From positions 248,001 to 312,000 of the forward strand of contig JAGPYM010000024.1 of NCBI GenBank assembly GCA_020736575.1: DNA of 64,000 nucleotides, given 5' to 3'. Below are positions 21,774 to 32,539 of the stretch, piece by piece. The translations under genes were made by a program, and so were the position numbers. This DNA comes from Thelonectria olida. Taxonomy: Eukaryota > Ascomycota > Sordariomycetes > Hypocreales > Nectriaceae. The notes under the pieces were generated by a model. The model searched no databases and had not been told where the DNA came from. It was given only the letters and a program-made list of their open reading frames with translations. Position 1 is the stretch's first letter; every line of letters starts with the position of its first letter.

Positions 21774-23505
21774 ATGGCACGGCCACCCAATCCAATCGAT
21801 CAGCACCGCGACTATATCAGTTTGCTGTACCTCAATGGCGTCTCGCGAAGCCAGATCCAGTATAAGCTTCGGAAGCATTACCACATCGCTGTTAACCTCA
21901 GCACAATCTCCCGTCGGATAGCCAGCTGGGGACTTCCACGTCAGCAATCACGCACCACTGAGACGCCAGAGCTTATAGAGGCTATCCGCGACCTGATCCT
22001 CCGCATTGGGCTTAGCGAGAGTCAGACATTGAGTGTCCTGCAGAGGCAAGGCTGGCCCATCACCAAAAGAGGACTCAAACGTATCAGACTCCACCCGGAC
22101 CGCCGCTGGATACGTCGCATCAATAGCGATGAAGAACGACTTGCTTTGCTGGAGAAGACGGAACAGGTTATTGTCGAGATGACGCAACGGTCTAATGCCA
22201 TTGCAGGATATGGAAGACGTTTTCTGCAGCCCTATCTGCGCCAGCAACAGCAACTCTGGGTACCAAGAGATCCCCTCTTTGAGATGTACAAAATCATGTT
22301 CCCGAGCGAGGTTGAGATGCGCAAACGGATGATGCGGAGGAAGAAGGGACAGTTTCTGGTCCCAGGACCAAACTACCAGTGGTGTATTGACGGCCACGAC
22401 AAGCTGAAGGCGTATGGCTTCCAGATATACGCTGCGATCGATGCCTACTCACGCAACATTATCTGGTTCTATGTCGGGCCTTCTGCTTCCACCGCCTTGA
22501 GCGTGCTGAAACAGTATCTGGCTGCGTGCGACGCCTACGGCTTCCGCCCGTGGTATCTGCAGGCAGACAGGGGTAGCGAAACGCCATTGGTCGCGGCAGC
22601 CCATTGGAACTTTGCTTTGGCCGCTGGCGGATGTGTGGAATGGAATGGCCAGGTCTTCCAACAGGGCAAGCGATTGAAGGATTCCTACAAGGCAGCACCG
22701 AGCACGAAGAACGTCAGGATTGAGAGTTGGTGGGAGCGTATGCTTCACGTCTCTTCCCGACAGTGGGTAGACTACTTTGGAGAGCTTGCTAGGGATGGGG
22801 ACTTTGACGGCGATATGCTTGAGGACCAGATTGCCGTCTACACTGTCTTCGAAGATGTACTGCGTCAAGAGCTCTTCGATTTCGTGGAGGCGTGGAATCT
22901 ACACAAAATACGCCTCCAGAAGAACCGGCCTCATGTTGTCCACGGCCAACCCTGGATGAATTACCATTACCCTGACCCAAGCAAGGCTTGCAATTGGGGA
23001 ATTCCCATCGATCGCACAGTTTTAGGTGAATTGGTACGACCATTGGCTAACATCAATATCAACACATGTCTAGAGCCGGAGACAAAGGGCTGGTGCCGCC
23101 AAGTTCTTAGAGAAATGGGTTACGATAAAGTGGTTCTTGGCAATTACCAGGAGCCTGACAAGTTGCGCCCATTTAAGCGCTTCTATCTTGGCCTTCGAGC
23201 CAGGATCATTCGGCACATCGAAAGTGGTCAACAGCCTATGCTAGCCTACCGTAGAGCCCCAACAGGAGGAGTTGCGGAATATGTAAGATGCTATATCTAT
23301 CTGTCTGCGCATTAAAATATCTAACTACATATAGGAAGCATTACTTGCACGAGCAAATCAAGCCCAGCAAGACGAACTTGCAGATATGGAACCGGCAGAA
23401 CAGCCGCTTGTTGAACTTGGTGTTGAAGATGAAGATGGAAATGACATTGAGGGAATAAGTAATGACGAGGAGGAGGGTGGCACATCTGATGGGGAGCCCG
23501 AATAG
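21774..23505 (+). CDS. Element gene B: integrase/transposase-like DDE protein
   Basis: Two exons, 21774-23282 and 23335-23505 (intron 52 nt), 559 aa. The N-terminus has a helix-turn-helix-like stretch (YLNGVSRSQIQYKLRKHYHI). The core fits a retroviral-type integrase fold: first Asp in WCIDGHDKL (about 205) followed by YAAIDAYSRNIIWF, second Asp in YLQADRGSE (about 264), and Glu in VRIESWWERM (about 316). Related integrase-core proteins are common in fungi and animals. Exon 2 adds a very acidic tail (EDEDGNDIEGISNDEEEGG). All three acidic catalytic candidates are present, so the enzyme may be active. It probably cuts and joins the element ends. The start is the first ATG giving MARPPNPIDQ. Confidence 0.85.
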
Positions 23506-23608
23506 TCAATCTCTCCTTTTTCTAGGTCGAGAGGCAAAGGTCATGGGGATCTTTGTGCCTCTAAAACGTGTAGAGTGGGCTGGGGGGGATCCTTCGACGG
23601 CATTATCC

Positions 23609-24985
23609 TCAAATTGTTGTGTTCGAGCCCGTTCGATAGATTCCGGGCCGACTGCCGACTCCGGGTTTATCTGCTGAGATCAGTATTTCGCCGGGTGAAA
23701 ATTTGGCCAGGTTTCTTACGAACTCTGTTAAAAGACTTGCCTCGTTCCCATGATCGATCTCGTACCCTTGATCTGCCTCGCACTCATCTCCTTCCTCGTC
23801 AGAGACGCTGTCAAATACTGGATCGTCGACGGGATCCTCAAAATCGCTCAGATCTGCTGTATCTCCCTTCACAACGATATTGTCGACGATTTTGCTACCC
23901 TCATCAAACGCCGGGTTCGGGTAGGAGGAAGCTGGAACTGCGTTCTCCTGCTTGACTTGTCTCTTATTTTTCGTACCCTTCTCTTTCTTGACCTGTGTCT
24001 CTTGCTTGATACGCTTCTTTGGCTCGGGGGCTGGACTCGAATCTTCCCGTTTGACCTTCCGTTTCTTGTCTTTTCTGACAGGTGTTGAGTATTCGTCTGG
24101 CCTTAGCGGGGTGATTGGCTCCTGCTTGTCAACCACGTCGGTCGACGTCAGGACGACGAGCACCTTTAACTGCCCTGCTTGGTTGTTCGAAAAGTGACCA
24201 GAAGCGAGCATGCTTGACGGCGTCATGTACTTATTGGTGTTGGGAACGGTGACGATTTTCTTGCCAGAAAAGGACGAAGCGTAAGAAAGACCCCAAAGGT
24301 CTTTGTTGGTCGGATCGATGGTGCTTGGAAGTGGACGAAGGTGGTCAAATAAGATCTGAGTGAATGAAGGCCAGGTAAGGAGATCCGCCGAGCTAAACTT
24401 GATCACCGTATCCTTTAGAGGTAGCACCGTCTCTGGGACCTCTATCGCAAGGCCGTTGAAGTACCTGGTCTCCAAGCTCACGAGCAGGAGACTGATGTGG
24501 ACCCATTGGTAGCCAGTGCGCTGCCTCGTAGGCTTTCTGTTGCTGCTTTTAGTGTTCTGAATGGCCTGACTGGCCGCCGATGCGATCGCCATGAATTGCG
24601 GATAGGGAGTACCGCTTGATGGCTTGGAGGGATACAGGCGTGCCCGAGTACTCGCAGTCCCTCCATTGGGGACAGGCACTGCGTCTGGGATGAGTTGCGC
24701 GTACCTAATGCCGGAAGACGATACTGGTTTGGGTCTGTCACGCATAAGCTGACTTGCTGGACTGACTGGGTGTGGCGGAGAGTCTTCCACCTCAACCACC
24801 TCATCATATGGGCCAGGAAGGGCTGGAGTTCTGGACCTGGCACGACGTTGGGATTGAAAGGGGTTAGATAAGCCGCAACGGCCACAATAGTTTTCGCCGG
24901 CGTATATGGTGGTGAAGAGATCATGGTGCTTCTTGCCAGCTTTGACGCAGTAGACGTACTCAGGGGGAATATCCGGGTCGGCCAT
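23609..24985 (-). CDS. Element gene C: unknown protein, 458 aa
   Basis: Single exon from ATG 24985. The N-terminus (MADPDIPPEYVYCVKAGKKH) is followed by ENYCGRCGLSNPF, a single CxxC. A folded-looking middle (about 150-270, with TGYQWVHISLLLVSLETRYF and SYASSFSGKKIVTVPNTNKY) precedes a basic cluster (KKRKVKRE, a likely nuclear localisation signal) and an acidic stretch (DLSDFEDPVDDPVFDSVSDE). It is convergent with the integrase, 103 bases apart. No family recognised. Its position inside the terminal repeats argues that it belongs to the element. The C-terminal residues after about 440 could be read-through past an unseen splice site. Confidence 0.7.
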   Translation of the reverse strand: MADPDIPPEYVYCVKAGKKHHDLFTTIYAGENYCGRCGLSNPFQSQRRARSRTPALPGPYDEVVEVEDSPPHPVSPASQLMRDRPKPVSSSGIRYAQLIPDAVPVPNGGTASTRARLYPSKPSSGTPYPQFMAIASAASQAIQNTKSSNRKPTRQRTGYQWVHISLLLVSLETRYFNGLAIEVPETVLPLKDTVIKFSSADLLTWPSFTQILFDHLRPLPSTIDPTNKDLWGLSYASSFSGKKIVTVPNTNKYMTPSSMLASGHFSNNQAGQLKVLVVLTSTDVVDKQEPITPLRPDEYSTPVRKDKKRKVKREDSSPAPEPKKRIKQETQVKKEKGTKNKRQVKQENAVPASSYPNPAFDEGSKIVDNIVVKGDTADLSDFEDPVDDPVFDSVSDEEGDECEADQGYEIDHGNEASLLTEFVRNLAKFSPGEILISADKPGVGSRPGIYRTGSNTTI

Positions 24986-25560
24986 TCTGCTGGAAGAGAG
25001 ACTTTGAAGCGGGAAGAAATGAAATAGGAGAAATATTTAGATTGGAATTGAGAGGGATTTCTAATGTTTACAAAACATCATAATGTTGCCCATTGCTACG
25101 ACGGATGATGAGCACTAGGCCCGCTTGAGCATGGAATTGCCGTGCTAGTCCGCTGCTGATCAGCAGCGAGGACTCAGCAATCAGCCGCTGCGGGCTTCGT
25201 AATCCTGCTCAGACGCGGATCATATACGCCTGCAGTGAGAATCCTTCTCATGAGAAACTGATATTGCTATAATAAATCTCTTAGATCTATGCTCTACAGG
25301 TCTGGATTTTAAAATCGGTTCACTTAGAATCTCTTGGAAAAGTTGGGTACCCTAGACGGTGTGCGTTGCCAGAACGTGGTGCAAAAACGGTTGCTAGCTG
25401 ACACACTGTCGTGGTTGATTAGGGGGATGCCGGAGCATCTCGCGGACCCGCTGCTGGCCCGCAGCCCAAGTCTAGTTACTTCTGCCCAGGTATCTGCATA
25501 AGTCAGCTGTGGAGCCGCCTACATTTGAACAGGACGGTGATTGGCTGCATAAAATAGGCA
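24986..25560. other. Noncoding right arm of the element
   Basis: About 575 bases between gene C and the right terminal repeat. No coding frame of note. It holds the promoter of gene C. Confidence 0.4.
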
Positions 25561-25597
25561 GGGAGTTTTGCAACAGTGCCCCCTATCGGCCTCCGTA
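25561..25597 (-). repeat. Right terminal inverted repeat
   Basis: Read on the minus strand it begins TACGGAGGCCGATAGGGGG and contains CACTGTTGCAAAAC, matching the left end at 31 of 37 positions. Confidence 0.85.
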
Positions 25598-25710
25598 GCT
25601 GTGCATGTTTGTGGCCTTACGCCAGGAGTTCCACAGAGTAGCAAACTAGGCATGTCTATACATGTGGATGGCAGGCCGACTAGTCAAACGTAAAATTCGA
25701 ATTGACAAAC
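25598..25710 (+). repeat. Right target duplication and dispersed repeat, copy 1
   Basis: GCTGTG (25598-25603) duplicates the left target site. The following roughly 110 bases (GCATGTTTGTGGCC..., GTACATGTGGATGGCAGGCC-like core) closely match 33321-33427, which lies just downstream of a ZZ-finger gene tail. The element therefore sits in a copy of a sequence otherwise found in an NLR 3' flank. Confidence 0.75.
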
Positions 25711-25910
25711 ATCTGGAGTGATTTGGTGTAAATGGTAGTATCCGCTTGATTTGCTCCGCAGTCAACCTCATAAGGGCCAGCGGCGATTGTGTTGGTTGTT
25801 CTGTCTGCCCTGGGGCGTCAGCCATGAAGACTCTGCTTGCCCTTTGTCCTGCCCAATTTCCTATCGCTCTCAGCTCGGGGGTTGCGGCGGACCATTCTTT
25901 TCGGAGCTCT

Positions 25911-26045
25911 CGGACTGGACTCTGAACCAACAGCCAACAAACCAATTAACGTTACATGCTGGCTACGGAGCTGTCGGACTGGGCTTGTGAACCAATAGCC
26001 AACAACCAACAAACCAATTACAAACCCGCTACGGAACTGGCGACA
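25911..26045. repeat. Imperfect tandem duplication, about 65 bp
   Basis: Two adjacent copies share GGACTGG, GAACCAA-AGCCAACAA, ACCAATTA and GCTACGGA. No gene overlaps it convincingly. The rest of 25711-26666 holds no supported feature beyond the 5' region of the next gene. Confidence 0.5.
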
Positions 26046-26666
26046 GGTCCGGCATTATTGGTGCTGGCAAACAGGCAGCGCGTAAGTTCTTACGTACTCT
26101 TAGACACGCCTTTTGGGCCTGACAGTGGGCCCACAAGTTGGATGTAAGCCTAAGCGGGACTGCTTGGAGGCATGGTGGGGGCCGAGTTACGCAGAGCGCG
26201 GGCATGCAGATTAGATGAGCGCGTCGCGTTGCCCATATACGTGGTCGCGTCATTGGGAGACACAGCTTTACTCGCGTTGCGTTCTGCGCCGTATCTTCAC
26301 CATTCTCAGCCCCCGTGCTGAGCTTGCACAAGTGAGCTGTAGCGCTAACAGACAAGAACATGGATAATCACCTTCTGCTTTCTGTACCTGTCCATTCCCT
26401 GCAATACCGTTTGTGACTCTTTTGCAATCTTCTATGTGTGGAAACGGGGCCGATACTGGTTTGCAATTGAACCGGGGTTGACCAGACTGTCGGGTCGGGC
26501 AAATTTTATTTATTGCATCTCCCTCTGGTCTGTCTGTCTTTAAAAGAAAACTCTGTTGCTTGTCGCTCTTCCACGTCTTTTTGTGTCCCTTGTATCCTGA
26601 TAGCACAGATTTTCATCTGTCAAGTTCCGGCGCTGCCTTACGAAATATCTACACGACAAACAGGAC

Positions 26667-28582
26667 ATGCATCTCCCACCGGCTTGCAATCGCCGGCAAC
26701 TTACGGATCACCATATCCTTTCCCCCTTAGAGATTCGTCACCCGCATTACGCTTATCCTGACAGCCTGCTCCTCGCTTTTTCTTTGGTCGATATCGCTCT
26801 AAACCGAAAGTTGGCGGACTCAGACCATCAGTTTGGCGTTCATCATGGAACAGTTCTCACAGCCTGTCAAATCATTGCTGGGAATGCCAAACGGGCTTAC
26901 TTAAGCTACGATCAATTGGGCGAGAAGCCTGTGCAGCTCCCCTACAATGGCATATTGACGCAGAAAACCTATTATCTTCAGGTCCCGCAAGGCAAGTCAA
27001 TCCTTTCTACGCTTGTCTTGCCTCGCTTACACAAGAGGCTGCAGGCATTGGTGGAGGTATTCCATACGCTATCGTTCAGGACTTCAACAACTGGTCGTTC
27101 CCACAAGACGGTCTCCCGCGATCATGGAAATCTCCCCGCCGTCCATCGCCCACCTCGGAAACCGATTGTGTCGTAAGCTGTGCCCGGGACGGCAACAAAG
27201 CTTACTTTATTCCCCTCGGCTTTGCATCCTGGTTTTGGCGAAATGGGATGAGCGCTTACTCGCGCGACCCTTCTCAGGCTTTGCGTCCTGATGGATCGAA
27301 CAATGTCGGCCGCCTCCGCAGCGACTTGCTGAAGAGTTTCAACCAGGGCGCTTTTGTCATTGTGCCAAAGCTTGCAGCCGGTGATCATCGGCTGGCAACA
27401 CATTATCTGTCCACGGGCAAAGACCTTTCTCACTCGGTAAATGAGTGCCATAACCGAGCTGTTTATCTTGCACGGCACATCCCACTGGAATACCTCTTTG
27501 CCCGATTCGCCTTCTCTGTCTTCGAGCTGACTCGGGGGTTTGTGACACAAGCACCGAGACGCCTGGCAGTTGTCGAGGCCGTCGTTGACGAGTTCGGTGT
27601 GCAATCCTGGGTCACCAAAGTACGCATCCATTCTCCTGCGATGCCCGCCCGCCCCTTGGAGCACAATGCATTATCGGGCGCGACAAAGAGGACTTTCAGC
27701 GAAGTCGGAATGTATGGCGAGCGCCCTGCCGTGCCGAGACTCGACAAACGGCAGATGATGCAGCAACGGCAGCCGGTCGTATCTTCGGTTGAGTCTCGTG
27801 TCCACCTTGCTGCTCCAAGGCAGACCGTTACCGTACAAAGTCATTCACTGGCGCAGTCGATAAGGGGGAAAGTTCGCCCAACTGAGTTCGCTGATCTTCC
27901 GCTCGAGATTCGTCTGAAGATATGGGAGGATACCTGGCCAAAGCCTCGAGTCATTGAGGCTGAGTCTTTTTGGGACCAGGACTCAGAGTCTAGCGAGAGT
28001 TCAGCCTCCAGCGAGACCAATGATTTCGCCAGGCTGCGTTTCAATCGCAGTATTTCGGCATGGCTTCAGTCAGACCTTGGATCGAGAGAACCACGCTCAC
28101 TGAACCCCGAAATAGACTCGTTTGAGAGAAGGCCAGCTCCCATCGCTCTCTCCATCTGTCAAGAGTCACGCGAGCATACGCTCAAGAAGTTTACCAAAAT
28201 GCTACACGTGCACGAACCTTGGTCTTTCTATTTTAACCCCACATCGGATATCCTCTTGCTGTCTAGCGAGTCAAACGACGAGGAGACAGTTGGGGAAACT
28301 CTATGGCAGTCCTACGGTCGACAACTATCGGAACTTAAAACATCCATTTTCACTATAGAGGAATGGAGAGAAGACAGGATGCCTGACGTATTGCGATACT
28401 TCGGCGGCATTAGCGTGATCCAGATACTCCTCGAAGCCTATCATTCCGATCAAGATGCTTCACAGCTGGAGGATGAGCTTCGACTTCAGTTAAGGGATGA
28501 CGGAAGATGGCGTACTATCTTTCAGATAGTCAACCGAACGTATCATGTCTCAAGACAGTTTCAAGTTAGGGAGACGATATAA
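26667..28582 (+). CDS. HNH-nuclease-like domain fused to 2EXR domain
   Basis: Two exons, 26667-26991 and 27045-28582, 620 aa. The join uses a GC-AG intron (53 nt, donor GCAAGT) and restores VPQGIGGGIPYAIVQDFNNW. The first half matches the fungal HNH layout: GVHHGTVLTACQIIAGNA, YNGILTQKTYY, then the HNH core at about 145-210 and EYLFARFAFSVFEL. The usual His of the AH-IP motif is Tyr (KAYFIP), and the His after LR-D is Leu (RLRSDLLKSF), so nuclease activity is doubtful. From about 389 a 2EXR-type domain follows (EFADLPLEIRLKIWEDTWP, then IALSICQESREHTLKKF). The combination in one frame is observed; whether it is one natural protein or a gene fusion is open. Confidence 0.8.
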
Positions 28583-28976
28583 TAGAATTGCTTGTTGATA
28601 TTGTAATTATAATTCTACTAATGGCCCGTTGTTCTTTCGGCCCCAGAGGACTGGTCTCCAGCGGTGTCGCTGAGTTAGCCCGGCTCCCCGCCCCCAATTC
28701 GCTCCCCGAGATGCCTAAAGGCCAGCTGCTGCCACATCATTCACCACGCAAGAGGGGCTCTCTGAGGCGTCCAACCAGGCCATCTCGACATCTGGCACGT
28801 CTCAACCGTCCGTTGGGAATGATAGTCTTCTCCTCCATTTTTGGCTAGCTGCATATAATTGCTGCCTAACACGACATGGAAGCTGACAAAGTCGCAGCTT
28901 CCATCATGCTCTTCATTCATTCCTGTCATCCACGGGAAATACCCCTCAGACGCGAATTGCTCCCTTGCGCACCAAC
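28583..28976. other. Intergenic, no gene seen
   Basis: Short frames only. It contains the upstream region of the NACHT gene that follows. Confidence 0.5.
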
Positions 28977-31900
28977 ATGGCAGACCCACCGTCCGTCGCC
29001 GGAAGCGCAGTCGGCGTCATATCGCTCGGCATCACAGTTGCTCGGGGATTGTTCGACCACTACGCGGCATTTCAAGGCCAGAAATCCGATGTTGTCCACA
29101 CGACCAAGAAGCTCTCTCGCCTTCTCGAGTTGCTTGAGAGTTTGCGTCAACAACTCGAACGGCGCGAATCCCAAGCCGACGACCGTGGAATACTCACGAG
29201 CATGGAGTCTTGCATGGAAGATTGCAAGGAGCTCATCCGAGACCTCGAGGCGGAGTTGAACAAGTTCAATCAAGCGCCTCACCAAGGCACCATGGCGGGA
29301 CTTCGCGCCGCTGGCCGCCGCATCGCGTATCCCTTTCGACAGAGCACACTACAGAAGCTAGATGAGGACGTCGATGACTTCGTCTCCTGTTTATCTTTGG
29401 CAATGCAATTACAGCAGCAGAGTGACATCTGTAGAGTGCAAGATGACATCGAGGACACCAAAGCCTTGCTCGACCTAGCAAGAGCTACCCAGGTCTCTTT
29501 GGGTATCAGAGAATGGCTCAAGGCTCCGGATGCCACGATCGGCTTCAATGAGGCTATCAAGAAGAAGCATCCTGGCACGGGACTATGGTTCGTCAAAGGT
29601 CCGGCCTTCACGACATGGCTCGAGAAGCCTGGTTCTTTCCTCTGGCTCGTTGGCTTTGCAGGATGCGGCAAGTCCGTGTTGTGCTCTACAGCCATTCAGT
29701 TCGCTTTTCGACATCGCCGGGCGAACCCACGTATTGGCATAGCCTTCTTCTTCTTCACTTTCAATGACCAGAGCAAACAAGACGCGTCTGCTATGCTCCG
29801 TGCCCTTGTACTACAGTTGTCAAGCCAACTTGACGACAACCGTACCTTTAGCTCGTGGCTGTACAACAGCTGCTGCAACGGCTCACCGCCAGACCCAGCC
29901 CTCATGTACTGCCTCCATCAGCTCGTACGGGCGTTTAAAGATGTGTACATTGTCCTGGACGCGTTGGATGAGAGCCCGAGGGATAAGCACCGTGGGGCTA
30001 TGCTCCAGTATTTGGTCGAGCTGCGCGCCTGGTCCGAGCCCGGCCTGCACCTCATTGTCTCGAGTCGAGATGAGGTCGACATTCGCGAGGAGCTAGGCGC
30101 GCTGCCCGAGGAGACAATCATGATGAAAAATGATTCTGTTGATCGGGACATTGCATCCTTCATTTCTGAGCATCTTCACAACAATCGACGGCTTCGGAAA
30201 TGGGACGAGCATCATGCTCGGATTGAGACCGCACTCACCACGCGAGCCCAGGGCGTGTAAGGCCAACCTACATTGAGCCTCACAAGCAACCACTGACCCA
30301 AGACAGGTTTCGCTGGGTAGAATGTCAATTCAAAGCACTGGCTAGCTGTCCACAGAGCGAAGATCTCCTCGAACAGCTCCTCGACTCCCTGCCTCAAACG
30401 CTAGACGAGACATACGAACGAATGCTCAGCAATATCCCATCGACTTCCAGGGATTATGCCCGGCAAATGCTGACGTTGCTCTGCTGTGCAAGGAGGCCCT
30501 TAACGGTAGCGGAGCTCGTCGATGGAATCGCCGTCCAACTTGGTGACACACCGAAGTTCAACCCGAAGCGTAAACTCAAGAACATTAACGCAATTCAAGA
30601 AGTTTGCCCCGGGTTCACCGAACTGGATGTGGATCCCAATACTTCAAAAGCTACCGTACGCATCGCTCACTTTTCCGTTTGGGAGTACTTGGAATCCGAG
30701 CGGATACGGTATTCTAAGGATGCCGTCTTCTTCAGCGTGAGACAGCAATACGCTGATGCGCAGATGGCCTGTATTTGCCTGACAGTCCTGCTTGAACCTG
30801 GATTGGTGACGTCCGCGTCGGCCCTGTTGCAGCAAAACAACTTTGCATTAACACGCTATGCTGCTCGGTATTGGCCGGATCATTTCCGAGATGGTGTTGA
30901 AGATCCCCCGACGGACGTTCAAGCCCTCAAGCTTTTTAAAAGCAAGGAGGGCTTGTTCGAAAATTGGGTTACCACATGGAATTTTGATGACTATGCGGGT
31001 GAGGCACCTCTCGGGAAGATTCCAGCGCCGCTCTACTATGCTTCACTTCTTGGGCTTGATTCAATCGTGCCTAGACTTCTAGATGACACAACTCTTGCTG
31101 CTTTACCTCCCACTGGAGATAGATGCTACGGAAATAGTTTACGACGGGCATCGTTTGGAATTCAGCTGCTGCTGGAGAAGAGTGCGGACGTCCGCGCGGA
31201 AGGTAGATGCTACGGAAGCGCTCTACAGGCGGCATCAGCAGGAGGACACGACAAGACTGTTCAGCTGCTGCTGGAGAAGGGCGCGGGCGTCAACGCGGGA
31301 GAGTACGGAAGCGCTCTACAGGCGGCATCGTTTGGAGGACACGACAAGACTGTTCAGCTGCTGCTGGAGAAGGGTGCGGACGCCAACGCGAAAGGTGGAG
31401 GGTATGGAAGCGCTCTACAGACGGCATCCGCAAGAGGACACGACAAGATTGTTCAGCTGCTACTAGAGAAGGGTGCGGACGTCAACGCGAGAGGTGGACA
31501 CTACGGAAGCGCTCTACTGGCGGCATCGTTTGGAGGATACGACAAGACTGTTCAGCTGCTGCTAGAGAAGGGTGCAGACGTTAACGCAGAAGGTACACAC
31601 CACGGAAGCGCTCTACAGGCAGCATCATTTGGAGGACACAATAAGATTGTTCAGCTGCTGCTGGAGAAGGGTGTGGACGTCAACGCGGGAAAGTACGGAA
31701 GCGCTCTACAGGCGGCATCAGCAGGAGGACACAATAAGATTGTTCAGCTGCTGCTAGAGAAGGGTGCAGACGTCAACGCAGAAGGTAGACGCCACGGAAG
31801 CGCTCTACAGGCAGCATCATTTGGAGGACACAATAAGATTGTTCAGCTGCTGCTGGAGAAGGGTGCGGACGTCAACGCGGGAAAGTACGGAAGCGCTCTA

Positions 31901-32539
31901 CAGGCGGCAGCAGCAAGAGGACACGACAAGATTGTTCAGCTGCTGCTAGAGAAGGGTGCGGACGTCAATATGGAAGGTGGACACTACGGAAGCGCTCTAC
32001 AGGCGGCATCAGCAGGAGGACACGACAAGATTGTTCAGCTGCTGCTGGAGAAGGGTGCGGATGTCAACGCGGAAGGTGGACAGTACGGGAGCGCCCTACA
32101 GGCGGCATCAGCAGAAGGACACGACAAGATTGTTCAGTTGCTGCTGGAGAAGGGTGCGGGCGTCAACGCAGAAGGTAGATGCTACGGAAGCGCTCTACAG
32201 GCAGCATCATTTAGAGGACACAATAAGATTGTTCAGCTGCTGCTGGAGAAGGGTGCGGACGTCAACGCGAAAGGTGGAGAGTACGGAAGCGCCCTACAGG
32301 CGGCATCGTATGGAGGACACGACAAGATTGTTCAGTTGCTGCTGGAGAAGGGTGCGGATGTCAACGCGGAAGGTGGACAGTACGGAAGCGCCCTACAGGC
32401 GGCATCAGCAGGAGGACACGACAAGATTGTTCAGTTGCTGCTGGAGAAGGGTGCGGACGTCAACGCGGAAGGTGGAGAGTACGGCATAGCATTACAGCAG
32501 CATCATCCAATGGACTCATTGACAGTCCATTGGATATAG
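28977..32539 (+). CDS. NLR: HeLo-like - NACHT - ankyrin (ends early)
   Basis: Two exons, 28977-30256 and 30307-32539 (intron 50 nt), 1170 aa. The N-terminus (MADPPSVAGSAVGVISLGIT and a helical stretch to about 150) resembles the fungal STAND N-terminal HeLo-like domain. NACHT has Walker A GFAGCGKS (about 226) and Walker B VYIVLDALDE (about 323-332), then LIVSSRDE and GVFRWVECQFKAL across the splice. Some fourteen ankyrin repeats follow (YGSALQAASAGGHDKIVQLL). The frame ends after LQQHHPMDSLTVHWI, inside an ankyrin repeat. The expected last repeats and ZZ finger lie just downstream in other frames. The protein may be a truncated allele. Confidence 0.82.
31120..32490 (+). repeat. Ankyrin-coding tandem array, 90/99-bp units
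   Basis: About fourteen near-identical units. Two length classes alternate: units joined by VNAGKYGSAL (shorter) and by VNAEGGQYGSAL (longer, three extra residues). AAS-AGGH versus AAS-FGGH is the main variable spot. Confidence 0.88.

Larger units (their letters stand above)
20341..25597. mobile_element. 5.26-kb three-gene transposon with integrase-like protein
   Basis: Bounded by imperfect terminal inverted repeats and a perfect 6-bp target duplication. It carries, left to right, a five-exon Cys-rich gene (minus), a DDE integrase-like gene (plus) and a basic/acidic unknown gene (minus, convergent with the integrase). All three frames are intact. The perfect duplication and open frames suggest a recent insertion. 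A 6-bp duplication is known from Polinton/Maverick-type and some other elements, but the size and gene content here do not match a Polinton. I do not recognise the family. Alternative: a relic in which only the ends are mobile. Confidence 0.85.

Noticed and set aside
20341..25597. Repeat-induced point mutation in the transposon
   Set aside because: Genes are intact and I see no obvious C-to-T/TpA bias by eye; a computed RIP index would be needed.
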